The position numbers and the translations under genes were made by a program. A model generated the notes under the pieces. It made no database searches. It had not been told where the DNA came from and worked only from the letters and a program-made list of their open reading frames with translations. A DNA stretch of 64,000 bases from a bacterium (GTDB lineage Bacteria; Electryoneota; Electryoneia; Electryoneales; Electryoneaceae): the NCBI GenBank assembly GCA_020444265.1, contig JAHLLH010000005.1, positions 1 to 64,000 of the forward strand, read 5' to 3'. Positions 1 through 7,726 of the stretch are shown in pieces; positions within the stretch are counted from its first letter, which is position 1; the number at the start of each line of letters is the position of its first letter.

Positions 1-310
1 CCACCAGCGCCGTATCGCTTCCAATGGTCGACAGCGCCGAACTGATCCCCGCTTCTGTCCCAGCGAAATAGGCCGGAGCGTAGCTGATCTCGTTGACAAA
101 GGTCAGCTTCCGCGCATGGCCATCCGCGCTCGATCCGTCGTGGTAGTGCCCACCGTTCGTCACGAACACCGAATTCAACCACTCTGCTGTCACATTCGTG
201 CCCGGCGTACCCGTTTCCGGGTCACGGTTCACAAAGGTCGTTTTCTGCGCCTGAACCTGGCTGGAGAGAATCACTCCAACCAGGACGAGAATCTTGGCTA
301 TCCGCTTCAT
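1..310 (-). CDS. Putative exported fibre-like protein, C-terminus outside window
   Basis: Partial gene: the ATG is at 310 and the reading frame stays open to position 1 (103 codons visible). The first 22 residues (MKRIAKILVLVGVILSSQVQA then Q) are a textbook Sec signal peptide. The mature part contains a GGHYHDGSSADGHA stretch of the kind seen in tail-fibre and collar proteins. It lies directly downstream of the gp48-like baseplate gene, where Mu-like phages encode tail fibres. A signal peptide is unexpected for a virion protein assembled in the cytoplasm. It is either an unusual fibre or a secreted lysogenic-conversion factor. Confidence 0.7.
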   Translation of the reverse strand, partial: MKRIAKILVLVGVILSSQVQAQKTTFVNRDPETGTPGTNVTAEWLNSVFVTNGGHYHDGSSADGHARKLTFVNEISYAPAYFAGTEAGISSALSTIGSDTALV

Positions 311-374
311 GAGAGCCCTCTGTTTTCGTACTCACGTATATTGATATGACAGTCCACTTTTACGGAGTCCAGCC

Positions 375-644
375 ATGCCATACCGCATCATGGTCATCCA
401 CAACAGCTGTGGAGAAACGCCGGTCGGCAACTACACCTACAATTCAGAAGAAGAGTTTGACAGTGGGGACTTTTCGGTACAGTGGAGCACATGCATCCAC
501 TGCTTGAAACGATACCGCTGGACCCATCACAAGCGTGCCCGTGGTGGGGTGCTTCCTGCCTATCTGGAAGGTCATAACCCGGCCGTACGTGCCTTGCTGC
601 GCATGGCCGAACAGAACCGAAAGAATCAGGAGACCGGCAAGTAG
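375..644 (+). CDS. Small Cys/His-containing protein on the opposite strand, moron-like
   Basis: An 89-aa plus-strand gene among minus-strand tail genes. A good ribosome site (GGAG) lies 8 bases before the ATG. The protein has a CIHC motif preceded by an acidic segment (YNSEEEFDSGDF) and followed by a basic segment (RYRWTHHKRAR), suggesting a small metal-binding fold; no family is recognised. The gene converges on the end of the gp48-like gene with an 18-bp overlap. The opposite orientation and isolated position suggest an independently expressed accessory gene. The minus-strand frame over the same bases (394-663) has no ribosome site and looks like a shadow. Confidence 0.6.
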   Translation: MPYRIMVIHNSCGETPVGNYTYNSEEEFDSGDFSVQWSTCIHCLKRYRWTHHKRARGGVLPAYLEGHNPAVRALLRMAEQNRKNQETGK

Positions 645-1201
645 GTGAACCTCGGCTCGACATGCGCCTGGATTACCTTACGCACCGCGATCTCGATCTC
701 GGGAATGCCTGTTTCGTCACGCAGGCTATCCCCGGCAACACTTTCTCCGGCTTCAAAAAAGTCGATCGCGCTCACGTGCTGAAAATGCACAGTCAGGATC
801 GCCGGTCCCGTTTCCTCGACCGTAGCCGTGTATCCCAGGTCCGCGATATACTGAACCAGCCAGTCCACGTTGGATTCGTACAGACTGCGCCAATGCAGGA
901 TGACCCGTTGACGGAAATTTTCGTCCGTCTCTTCAAACAGCTGCACCAGGCCAGCGGCGTCCACCCAGTCATCGAACGTTTCATCGCTGGTTTCCACCAA
1001 TGCTTCGTTCAGCAGGTTCACCACCGCCGCATCGAAACGTGCCGCTTCCTGGGCAATGCCGGCAATCAGGGCGGACATGACCGGTGCACGAAGTAAGCTG
1101 TCCCACAGACGGCCACGCGGGAACAGGGCACGGATCATCTGTTCGTACTGGTCAGCGCTGTAAGGTGTCCATACTGTGATCGGTCGGTAATCAGTCGCCA
1201 T
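626..1201 (-). CDS. Mu gp48-like baseplate/tail protein (DUF2313, YmfQ family)
   Basis: 191 aa. The N-terminal part (YSADQYEQMIRALFPRG followed by LWDSLLRAPVMSAL) and the middle (DDWVDAAGL, FRQRVILHW) match the YmfQ/Mu gp48 family, whose members follow gpJ-type baseplate proteins and help link the baseplate wedge to the fibres. The start is set at the ATG at 1201, which lies immediately upstream of the preceding gene's stop codon. A longer frame to 1228 would begin inside that gene. Its position after gp47 matches Mu order. Confidence 0.85.
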   Translation of the reverse strand: MATDYRPITVWTPYSADQYEQMIRALFPRGRLWDSLLRAPVMSALIAGIAQEAARFDAAVVNLLNEALVETSDETFDDWVDAAGLVQLFEETDENFRQRVILHWRSLYESNVDWLVQYIADLGYTATVEETGPAILTVHFQHVSAIDFFEAGESVAGDSLRDETGIPEIEIAVRKVIQAHVEPRFTYLPVS

Positions 1202-1202
1202 G

Positions 1203-2303
1203 TCACACGCTCGTGAAGGTGATTGCATCCAGCACTGCGTACTGCCCGCCCGTCAGTTCTACGTCAGCAGGCGGGGATACCGCCTCGTATCCTTCGCCCG
1301 TGTCCACCGACATCGACGAGATATCGTACAGTGTCACATTTGAACGCTGCAGCGCGTTGTGCACCAGGCTGATCGCGAACGATCCCCCTGGGTAGATCTT
1401 CTCCAGCATCAGATCCTTCAGGTTGCTGGTGATCAGGTCACGGGTCGTCGTGTTGTTCGGACTGATTCCCAGGGTGAACTGCACCGACACACGTTCCGGC
1501 TCGATCATGATCAGCTGCGCAGCCGAGGGTTTACGGTTCGACGCCCCCACATAGGCCTCAACCGCATCCAGCAAGGCTGCACTCGGGATCGGATCGTCCC
1601 CATCTGCCAGGACGGACAGGCCCACCGTTCCTGCACCATCGAACAGCGGATAACACCACGCCTTCGCCACCCCGGCCACCTCTTCCGCCCATATCTCGTA
1701 GTCCGTATCGGATCCACCCAGGCGCCTGGCACGATCCAGTGCGGCCATACGGGTTTTATAGGCCGTGTCCGTTTCCGCTGCCGTCCCGCCCGTCAATCCT
1801 TCACTCCCGATCGTAGCCGAAGAATCCACCCCTGCGATCGGAGTCAGGATCGTCAGGGATCCACCCCCGGCCGTATTCCCGTTTGTACCAGCCACCTGGG
1901 CTGTCACATTCACCTCGATGGATCCACCAGCGGGAAGGGTCGCCAATTCATCCGTCGTATAACGCACCCCATCCTCACGCTGCCAGATCGTTCCAGCCGG
2001 GACCGATTCACCTTCATCCCCAGTAATGGTGATCGGCCCGGTTGCATAGGTCGCCTGCTTCCGGGTGATTGAACGCACGTACCCGTGACGGTCCAAATAG
2101 GAAGCGTCCGAGGTTTGCACGAACATCTGCTTTCCCTGCCATTCGAGACGACCCCACAGGATGTGGAACAACCCTGCCAGAACCCTGGCGAGAACCCGCA
2201 CCAGGCCACGGCTGGCCACCGCCTTCGATCCGCTGATACGACTGACGATGTCGTTCTCGATCCGGGTGTTCAATTGCGAGATGGTTGGACGTGTTACCGG
2301 CAT
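1203..2303 (-). CDS. Baseplate J protein, Mu gp47-like
   Basis: 366 aa; wedge component of the contractile-tail baseplate (Baseplate_J family). Features seen: N-terminal region with Q at the tail-tube side, a Gly-rich central beta domain (PAGTIWQREDGVRYTT, GGTAAETDTAYKTRM), and the typical DRARRLGGSDTDYEIWAEEV segment followed by a C-terminal domain. The start at 2303 follows an AGAGGG ribosome site and lies 14 bases after the gp46 stop. The frame upstream to 2348 overlaps gp46 and is not used. Confidence 0.92.
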   Translation of the reverse strand: MPVTRPTISQLNTRIENDIVSRISGSKAVASRGLVRVLARVLAGLFHILWGRLEWQGKQMFVQTSDASYLDRHGYVRSITRKQATYATGPITITGDEGESVPAGTIWQREDGVRYTTDELATLPAGGSIEVNVTAQVAGTNGNTAGGGSLTILTPIAGVDSSATIGSEGLTGGTAAETDTAYKTRMAALDRARRLGGSDTDYEIWAEEVAGVAKAWCYPLFDGAGTVGLSVLADGDDPIPSAALLDAVEAYVGASNRKPSAAQLIMIEPERVSVQFTLGISPNNTTTRDLITSNLKDLMLEKIYPGGSFAISLVHNALQRSNVTLYDISSMSVDTGEGYEAVSPPADVELTGGQYAVLDAITFTSV

Positions 2304-2317
2304 GCCACCCTCTTCCG

Positions 2318-2827
2318 TTAGCCCAGGGATACAACCCCGGATTCCCACAGATAGTTGTAACGGTAGACCAGCGGGTCCGCACCCGCTGATACCGACAAAG
2401 GGGCTGTGACCGGGACCAGTGGATCTCGTCTGCCTGCGGCACGTCCCCCTTCGATGGTCACCAGGTAACGGTTCCGCCTGGTGGTGTCACGAGTCACCGT
2501 TACCTCAATGCTGCTGACAATTCCCTCGTCCTGCATCCAGGCAAGGGCATCCTCGATGTAGCTCTGAATGCTGTCAGCCGTCTCCGTGCTGACCTTCGCA
2601 CGGTTCAGGAGCCAAAGCTTCGAACCGAGTGGTTCGGCCGCCAACGCATCGTGCCACCAGCCGCCACGGTTCCCGCTGTTGTCCGGCAACGTGTCCGAGT
2701 CACCCGCAGGAGCATCCGTCAACAGGCTGATCAGGATGGCCGTCTGCAACCCCTCTTCCACCGCCAGGTCGCCCGTCGTTGCCTGCAGGTCGTACCCCTC
2801 AGCCGTTTCCACCAGCTTCAGATCCAT
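2318..2827 (-). CDS. Mu gp46-like baseplate protein
   Basis: 169 aa. The N-terminal MDLKLVETAEGYDL and the GNRGGWWHDAL motif are hallmarks of the Mu gp46 family, which forms part of the baseplate wedge near gp47. It sits between gp45 and gp47 exactly as in Mu. It is separated from gp45 by about 120 bp of hairpin repeat (2840-2945), so the baseplate operon is interrupted by a non-coding insertion but keeps its direction. Confidence 0.9.
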   Translation of the reverse strand: MDLKLVETAEGYDLQATTGDLAVEEGLQTAILISLLTDAPAGDSDTLPDNSGNRGGWWHDALAAEPLGSKLWLLNRAKVSTETADSIQSYIEDALAWMQDEGIVSSIEVTVTRDTTRRNRYLVTIEGGRAAGRRDPLVPVTAPLSVSAGADPLVYRYNYLWESGVVSLG

Positions 2828-2839
2828 CCTTGCTCCAAG

Positions 2840-2945
2840 TCATTGCGAGGGTGGCCCGACTTGCTCGTCAAGTCGGGTTTATTCATCCATGTAGGCCGGG
2901 GTTTCCAACCCCGGCGAGGATGCCGTCAGGCATCGACCGCTTGTC
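2840..2945. repeat. Composite hairpin repeat, modules A+B+C
   Basis: Three consecutive hairpins on the plus strand: A is CCCGACTTG/CAAGTCGGG (2855-2863 with 2869-2877) followed by TTTATT; B is GCCGGGGTT/AACCCCGGC (2895-2915); C is GATGCC/GGCATC (2919-2934). It is preceded by the CATTGCGAGG core of another repeat family. The same modules recur between many genes of this prophage in the same orientation. Confidence 0.85.
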
Positions 2946-2950
2946 CGTTC

Positions 2951-3427
2951 CTACCCCGCCACAAACACCTTCGTACTCGGCACACCCGATTGCCCTGTCG
3001 GCCCGTAGAGCACCGCATTTGCCGGCGTTGGTGCCAGCACATCCCCACCCAGGTGGATCTGCGGCGCATCCACCACCACCTTCGTGGGTGCTGTCACACG
3101 GATTTCCCCATCCTTCAAATACACCGAGTTCCCGTGCGCATCGTAGAGCGCCGCCTCGCCCTCGCCCAGGTCGGCGAAACGATAACTGGCATGTTCAGCC
3201 GCAAGCACCACATGCTGTTGGCCGTCCAGACGGACCAGCAGGACCTGGGCACCATCGGGGGGACGGCCCGCCAAGCCAAAATTCTCCAGGCGGAAAATGT
3301 CATCCAGCACCGTGCCGTCCGGGAGACGCTTCACCTTCACCTTCGACAGCCCTTCAGGGTTGGCGTGCGCCTTGACCAGCACACCACGGACCACTTGGGC
3401 CAGTCGACTTACGACACCACGCATCAC
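2951..3427 (-). CDS. Baseplate assembly protein V, Mu gp45-like spike
   Basis: 158 aa; forms the trimeric membrane-piercing spike under the tail tube. N-terminal helix, then an OB-fold stretch (VLLVRLDGQQHVVLAAEHASYRF cut here to its core pattern), then a beta-helical C-terminal part (NSVYLKDGEIRVTAPTKV) typical of gpV/gp45. Start overlaps the end of the gp44-like gene by 4 bases, showing translational coupling. Slightly shorter than Mu gp45. Confidence 0.88.
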   Translation of the reverse strand: MMRGVVSRLAQVVRGVLVKAHANPEGLSKVKVKRLPDGTVLDDIFRLENFGLAGRPPDGAQVLLVRLDGQQHVVLAAEHASYRFADLGEGEAALYDAHGNSVYLKDGEIRVTAPTKVVVDAPQIHLGGDVLAPTPANAVLYGPTGQSGVPSTKVFVAG

Positions 3428-4455
3428 CAGTCTCCCATCGCCAGATCCGTGTCGACTTCATCCACTTCCGGCTGGAAGAGGAACATGTCCTTCCTGCGCA
3501 AGGTCAGCGAGGTCACCGTCCCGCGATCTTCTGTGACCTGCAGCGTCCGTTCCGCGATCAGCAGGGCGCTCTGGATCCCGAGCGAGGGTGCATTCAAGGG
3601 GGCTTCACCATTCAACGGCCACACCGTGCCGTCCGGCTGCTGATTCCCAGGCAGGGTGACACTCACCCCGACCGCCCGTGCTGCACGGACCGTCGCTTCC
3701 CAGGCGGCACGTTCCGTCAGGTACTGCTCCGAATAGCCGGACACAATCAGCGTTTTAGGGCGATTACGAGGGCAGCCCGCATCACGGGCCCTTCCTTCGT
3801 GCGGCACCGCTTCTCCATCGTCGTTGACCGTGTAGCCTACGATCCTGTAGTCGCTGTAACGGTTCCGGTTGTCCACCACCAACCCCAGGCTGGACAGGTT
3901 GACCCCTTCCTGCAGTCCAGCGGCACGACCCGACGCGCCCGGTTTCGTGAGCAGGATACGGTCCCCCTCTTCATCGTAGAACGGCATCACCATACGTCTG
4001 CGGCAGGCACGTTCCAGCGCTTCCCATGCCGTCTCGGCCGCCTGAAGCGTGAATTCACCCAGCACCGCCCCCTGGTCCACCCCGCTGTCCAGGACGACAT
4101 CAATCTCAAAGGGGTCACACAAGGCAGACACCAGGTCCACCAGGCGGATATCCCGGTACTGCTTCGGGTCGGCTGTGCAGTCCACCAGGTCACCGGTACG
4201 GCTGCGGCCGGTGATCATCAGGCGACGGCCCTGGCTGCCACGGCTTGGCTGCAACACGTCCATATACCCGCGAAGCACCACCGACCCCGACGCTTCAATC
4301 GTGATCAAGGCCGAACGGATCCCTGCCATCAGTTCCGTGTGGACAGGAAACACAGCCTGGAACGATCCCGCGATATCCCCCACCGCGTGACGTACCAGGA
4401 GACTTTCCCACCCCACCACCTCCCGTCCATCCGCCTTGATCACCATCCGCGCCAT
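3424..4455 (-). CDS. Baseplate hub protein, Mu gp44-like (late-control D family)
   Basis: 343 aa. The N-terminus (VIKADGREVVGWESLLVRH) and the organisation as a two-barrel hub protein match Mu gp44 and P2 gpD, which join the tail tube to the spike. Further family-like segments are YRDIRLVDLVSALC and a WEALERACRRRMVMPFYDEE block. It couples to gp45 by a 4-base overlap. The 268 bp upstream (4456-4723) contain no minus-strand gene and may carry promoters for both strands. Confidence 0.9.
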   Translation of the reverse strand: MARMVIKADGREVVGWESLLVRHAVGDIAGSFQAVFPVHTELMAGIRSALITIEASGSVVLRGYMDVLQPSRGSQGRRLMITGRSRTGDLVDCTADPKQYRDIRLVDLVSALCDPFEIDVVLDSGVDQGAVLGEFTLQAAETAWEALERACRRRMVMPFYDEEGDRILLTKPGASGRAAGLQEGVNLSSLGLVVDNRNRYSDYRIVGYTVNDDGEAVPHEGRARDAGCPRNRPKTLIVSGYSEQYLTERAAWEATVRAARAVGVSVTLPGNQQPDGTVWPLNGEAPLNAPSLGIQSALLIAERTLQVTEDRGTVTSLTLRRKDMFLFQPEVDEVDTDLAMGDW

Positions 4456-4602
4456 CCACCACTCCTGGGTGATTCCAACTCCGTTTTCCCATCCAACATC
4501 GATTTGAAAGTGTTTCGCCTCTCAGAGGCGGTAATACAATCAGCAGCAATGCTAGTGTGATCGAATTCCAGCCGAACGACATCAGCGATATTACCGTTTC
4601 TC

Positions 4603-4611
4603 TGCTATCAT
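4603..4611 (+). promoter_or_regulatory. Possible extended -10 promoter upstream of a plus-strand micro-gene
   Basis: TGCTATCAT fits an extended -10 element (TGn followed by TATCAT). It lies in the AT-richer gap 4456-4723, about 110 bp before the ATG at 4724. No good -35 hexamer is seen, so this is only a candidate. The rest of the gap holds a short GCCTCTCAGAGGC palindrome and nothing else I can name. Confidence 0.25.
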
Positions 4612-4723
4612 CTCTTGTCTATTTCTTGCTTTTACAACCATCAATTCCACTTGCTTTCGCTACCTGGGTCAGAGATACTTTTCTGGCAGATGGGTAGATC
4701 TTCTATCAAGATGAGGCCCAACG

Positions 4724-5206
4724 ATGCAGGTCGATCCGATCACAACACTCCCGGACTGGCTAACCGCGTCCGCCGCTGTCGGGATGGTTGTGCTCGGCCT
4801 GTATGACCGCATCTTCCGGCGAAAGAAACGCCTGAAGGACAGGCCCTCGTCAATTCCTCGAATCGAGATCCACATCCACCAACCCCGCCGCATCGACTGC
4901 CAGCATCGCAGCGGCCAGCGCCCTGTCCGCCTGCTTGATGCTTCGGGTGTGCCTTACCAATACCCACTTTCTGGGCCGGTCGATGGTCAGGGCACGCCAT
5001 CCCTGGCTGACGGCATGCAGCAGCGCCTCGATCGCGGTACGTGCGTCGATGGAGGATGGTGCCAGGTCGGCATGCCGATGGTTGTAGAGGATCTGGATTG
5101 CAGTCTGGTAACGGGTCAAAACCCGCTGCCGAACAATCAGGTAAGGTTCGCTGGACATAAAAAGACGCCACCTCTCTCGCGGGTGGGCCGTTGCACCGGC
5201 CGCTAA
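4724..5206 (+). CDS. Possible single-span membrane micro-protein; 3' part overlaps an opposing gene
   Basis: The ATG at 4724 has a GAGG ribosome site 8 bases upstream. The first 42 codons encode a plausible small protein: a hydrophilic start, one membrane span (SAAVGMVVLGL), then a basic LYDRIFRRKKRLKD tail. The rest of the frame, to 5206, is exactly antisense to the minus-strand gene 4850-5158 and has unlikely composition. The sensible part ends where that gene's 3' end begins, so the original stop may have been lost or the peptide is extended. A hairpin plus six T residues at 5277-5316 could end its transcript. It resembles the 32-aa peptide at 6449 (LYDR then basic residues). Confidence 0.35.
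   Translation: MQVDPITTLPDWLTASAAVGMVVLGLYDRIFRRKKRLKDRPSSIPRIEIHIHQPRRIDCQHRSGQRPVRLLDASGVPYQYPLSGPVDGQGTPSLADGMQQRLDRGTCVDGGWCQVGMPMVVEDLDCSLVTGQNPLPNNQVRFAGHKKTPPLSRVGRCTGR
4850..5158 (-). CDS. Hypothetical phage protein, 102 aa
   Basis: No family recognised. Start set at ATG 5158, preceded by a GAGGTGG ribosome site; the longer frame to 5320 would run through a structured leader and is not supported. The protein is predicted mostly helical, with an even spread of charged residues (RTAIEALLHAVSQGWRAL, RKWVLVRHTRS). It stands between the Dam-type methylase and the baseplate hub gene. A 66-nt multi-stem structure (5180-5245) precedes the ribosome site, so its expression may be regulated separately. 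Confidence 0.55.
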   Translation of the reverse strand: MSSEPYLIVRQRVLTRYQTAIQILYNHRHADLAPSSIDARTAIEALLHAVSQGWRALTIDRPRKWVLVRHTRSIKQADRALAAAMLAVDAAGLVDVDLDSRN

Positions 5207-5245
5207 ACCGGCCCGGACGCTTACGCAATTCCGGGAACCCACCCG
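5180..5245 (-). promoter_or_regulatory. Structured 5' leader (possible cis-regulatory RNA)
   Basis: In the transcript of gene 4850-5158 an outer stem (CGGGTGGG at one end, CCCACCCG at the other; 5238-5245 with 5180-5187) encloses two hairpins: CCCGGA/TCCGGG with a 12-nt loop, and GGCCG/CGGCC with a 6-nt loop. The structure ends a few bases before the ribosome site. It resembles no riboswitch class I know. Confidence 0.4.
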
Positions 5246-5276
5246 AGGAAGAAGTGGCGATGATGACAGCAATGGT

Positions 5277-5316
5277 GCGGGAAGGGTTAGCGGACCCTCC
5301 CGCGGTAGCGTTTTTT
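5277..5316 (+). terminator. Hairpin with T tract, plus strand
   Basis: GCGGGAAGGGT (5277-5287) pairs with ACCCTCCCGC (5294-5303) with one bulge, followed by GGTAGCG and six T residues. The spacer between stem and T tract is longer than ideal. On the plus strand it would terminate a transcript from the micro-gene at 4724. Confidence 0.4.
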
Positions 5317-5361
5317 GCAACTGTCAACAAGTGTACTGCCATCATCGCTTTCCTCACAACC

Positions 5362-6267
5362 CTATACCTCCCACTGCCCACCAACTCCACCGATGGACAT
5401 CTGGTCACCCATCGTCCTGCGCCGTGCCTCTACCGCTGTCGGGTTTACCCAGACTACCTCGGTGCGCCTGCGATCAATGGTTGAATCTTCGTTGTGTCGG
5501 GTATGCCCCGCAGCTTTCATCGAGATACTGAATTCATGCCTCTCCCATTCCGCATCTACAAGGGGCTGATAAACATCGTGGTCGTAGCCACTCAGAATCA
5601 CCATCCCCTGCATATCCAGCAGCAGGGCAACAAAAAGCTCATGATCTTCCAGGGTCATTTCGTGACGGTACTGTCCACCTGCTCGAGTTTCTGGCACGTA
5701 GGGTGGATCGCAATAGACCAGTGTGTCTTCCCCGTCGTAGTGCTCTGCTGTCAGTATCGATTGCCATGATAGATTTTCTACCTGAACCTGCATAAACCTC
5801 TGCCCAACTTCATGCAGGTGAGACACAGCATTCAGATACCTTGCTACAGTTTCGACCATCGTTTTCTGGCCGTTACTCGACATTGCGCGGCCGAACGTGT
5901 GCCCGAACATCCCACCAAACGATCCCCTTGCCACATAGAAACAGGCAAAGGCTCGATCGATTTCCGTCCCTTCACCAGACAGAAGTAGTTCACGCTGCGT
6001 GTGCCACTCTCCCCTGCTGTACGGAGTCAGGTACGCCCGTCGCTGGAGTTCGCCGACCTGCATCGGGTCACGAAGCACACGGAAAAACGTGGTCAATGCC
6101 TCATCCCGATCGTTGTAGACTTCCACCTGGGAAGGCCGTTTCGCCAACAGGAGAGATGCAGCCCCCCCGAACGGTTCCACGTAGATCTTGTGTGGCGGAA
6201 ACAGGGGCAGGATGTTCTTGACCATCGCTTGCTTTCCTCCAAACCATCCAAAAGGCGGTTTAACCAT
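5362..6267 (-). CDS. dam: Dam-type DNA adenine methyltransferase (class alpha, N6-adenine)
   Basis: 301 aa. Transfers a methyl group from SAM to N6 of adenine. The SAM-binding motif PPFGWFGGK is at residues 4-12, the EPFGGAASLL motif I at 31-40, and the catalytic DPPY at 187-190; the order FxGxK...DPPY marks the Dam/M.DpnII class. Start at 6267 follows a GGAGGTGG ribosome site; the frame to 6288 is not needed. No restriction nuclease neighbours it, and it is inserted within the tail operon, which suggests protection of phage DNA from host restriction rather than an R-M system. It is one of three methyltransferases in the prophage. Confidence 0.93.
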   Translation of the reverse strand: MVKPPFGWFGGKQAMVKNILPLFPPHKIYVEPFGGAASLLLAKRPSQVEVYNDRDEALTTFFRVLRDPMQVGELQRRAYLTPYSRGEWHTQRELLLSGEGTEIDRAFACFYVARGSFGGMFGHTFGRAMSSNGQKTMVETVARYLNAVSHLHEVGQRFMQVQVENLSWQSILTAEHYDGEDTLVYCDPPYVPETRAGGQYRHEMTLEDHELFVALLLDMQGMVILSGYDHDVYQPLVDAEWERHEFSISMKAAGHTRHNEDSTIDRRRTEVVWVNPTAVEARRRTMGDQMSIGGVGGQWEV

Positions 6268-6448
6268 TACCCACCACCTCCAGCACATCCGACTTGATCA
6301 CCATTTCAACCATCCGGCTCTCTTTGTATCTCTTTGTTTTATTGTGCTCTAAAAATGCTCTCGCCTGAATTTCTTGCTTTGATGACATCCTTGGATTTGG
6401 AAGATCTCAGAATTTTCAGTTTATTAGGTTTCAAAAAGGCCATACCCC

Positions 6449-6547
6449 ATGTTCACCGAAATTGTTTCAACCCTTGCAGGGATTGTTGGCATTACCTGGT
6501 TCGGATTCTACTTGTACGATCGATTCCATAGACGACGGGGTGAGTGA
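6449..6547 (+). CDS. 32-aa single-span membrane peptide
   Basis: A complete plus-strand frame (ATG 6449, TGA 6545-6547) encodes MFTEIVSTLAGIVGITWFG followed by FYLYDRFHRRRGE: a membrane span and a basic tail. A weak AAGG ribosome site lies about 10 bases upstream. It fits neatly between the minus-strand methylase (start 6267) and gp43 gene (stop 6551), ending 3 bp before the latter. The preceding 180 bp (6268-6448) are AT-rich and could hold a promoter. It shares the LYDR-plus-basic ending with the frame at 4724. Possible roles include holin-like, exclusion or toxin-like peptide; none is proven. Confidence 0.45.
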   Translation: MFTEIVSTLAGIVGITWFGFYLYDRFHRRRGE

Positions 6548-6550
6548 CCC

Positions 6551-7726
6551 TCACCCCTGCCCCACCACCTCCAGCACCGTCCCACCTGGCACAAACCCCG
6601 GGTGCTCGAGGCCATTCCGTGCGATCAAGTCCGCTTCCTTCTCCAGGTCCCGGTAATAGTCCCATGCCAGCACCAGGGCAGGAAGTGTCGACGGCACCCG
6701 TACCTCCACCAGGTTGGGAAGTTGAACCGCCAGGTCACGCATCCCCGACAGCAACTGCCCCTGCAGGTCCTGGAGCGTCTGCCCCAGTTCCGGGTCAGTC
6801 GTCACTTCGACCAGCTCCTGGATACGGTCCCCCATCAGGCCGGCCAACTCCAGCGCTTCATCGCTGGAATCGTATGAGGCACGGATCGCGACACGAGCCA
6901 TTGCCGCAAGCAAGTCCGCCTGCATACGGACCCCGGCGATGTCCGCCGTTTCGCTGTCCCCGCTGGGCAACGCCAACCCGGACAGCATCTCGGTGTAGCC
7001 TTCGAGTTCCCCGCTGACACGGCCCGCCGTCAAGCGTGCATCCCCACGCGCATCCGGATCACTGCCCAGTGTGAAGGCTGTCGCCAGCACCTGGCTGATC
7101 CCCTCCACATCGTAGACCAGTTCCGTCAAACGGCTGCGGGCATTGTCGATCGACCGTCGAATGTCCGCCACCGAATTCGCGGCCCTGCGGGCATCATGCA
7201 CCAGGGCGAGCGCGTCGTCGATCGTGTTGACCACCTGCGCAGCACCACGGGCCGAATCATGCGCGATGTCCCACACCTCGTTCATCCACGCCCTTGCACG
7301 GGTCAGCACATTGCCTGCCGTGGTGTCCACTTCGGTGATCGGGTCAAGCACCGCCGTCTGCAAGGGGGAATAGGCCACAAACGGCATCACCACCACGATG
7401 TACTTGCCACGGTCCGAGCGGGTGGTGAAACGCGCTTCCCCATCCACCAGCACATCCAGCGATCCGTAGAAGGGGTGTTTTAGTCGGCCTGGACCTTCGG
7501 CCTCGAGGGCTTGCTGGAGTCTGTGACGGTCCGCCAGGACGGTAGGTCCGATCAGGAACGCTTCGACTTGGAAACGGCCTGTGCTCCGCCCCAAATCTTC
7601 GTGGGTTGCATCATCCCTGCCGGGGATGTCGTGGGAACGCAAACGGCGGCCGTGACGGTCTTCTGTCAGGCTGACATGAAACTCCACCCCGCGAAACGAT
7701 GCCTTTTCCAACCCGCTCCAACCCAT
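6551..7726 (-). CDS. DNA circulation/tail protein, Mu gp43-like
   Basis: 391 aa. The N-terminal third (KASFRGVEFHV, GRRLRSHDIPGRD, GRFQVEAFLIG) matches the DNA_circ_N domain of Mu gp43/N, a tail protein located between tape measure and baseplate hub. The C-terminal half is helical and less conserved. It follows the 234-aa gene with no gap. The next minus-strand gene (methylase) is inserted between it and gp44, interrupting the normal Mu order. Confidence 0.88.
   Translation of the reverse strand: MGWSGLEKASFRGVEFHVSLTEDRHGRRLRSHDIPGRDDATHEDLGRSTGRFQVEAFLIGPTVLADRHRLQQALEAEGPGRLKHPFYGSLDVLVDGEARFTTRSDRGKYIVVVMPFVAYSPLQTAVLDPITEVDTTAGNVLTRARAWMNEVWDIAHDSARGAAQVVNTIDDALALVHDARRAANSVADIRRSIDNARSRLTELVYDVEGISQVLATAFTLGSDPDARGDARLTAGRVSGELEGYTEMLSGLALPSGDSETADIAGVRMQADLLAAMARVAIRASYDSSDEALELAGLMGDRIQELVEVTTDPELGQTLQDLQGQLLSGMRDLAVQLPNLVEVRVPSTLPALVLAWDYYRDLEKEADLIARNGLEHPGFVPGGTVLEVVGQG

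Noticed and set aside
2651-3643. Plus-strand open frame of 330 codons over gp45/gp46
   Set aside because: Antisense to two recognisable Mu-like baseplate genes and low-complexity in composition.
5362-6267. Restriction-modification system
   Set aside because: No endonuclease gene is found next to this or the other two methyltransferases.
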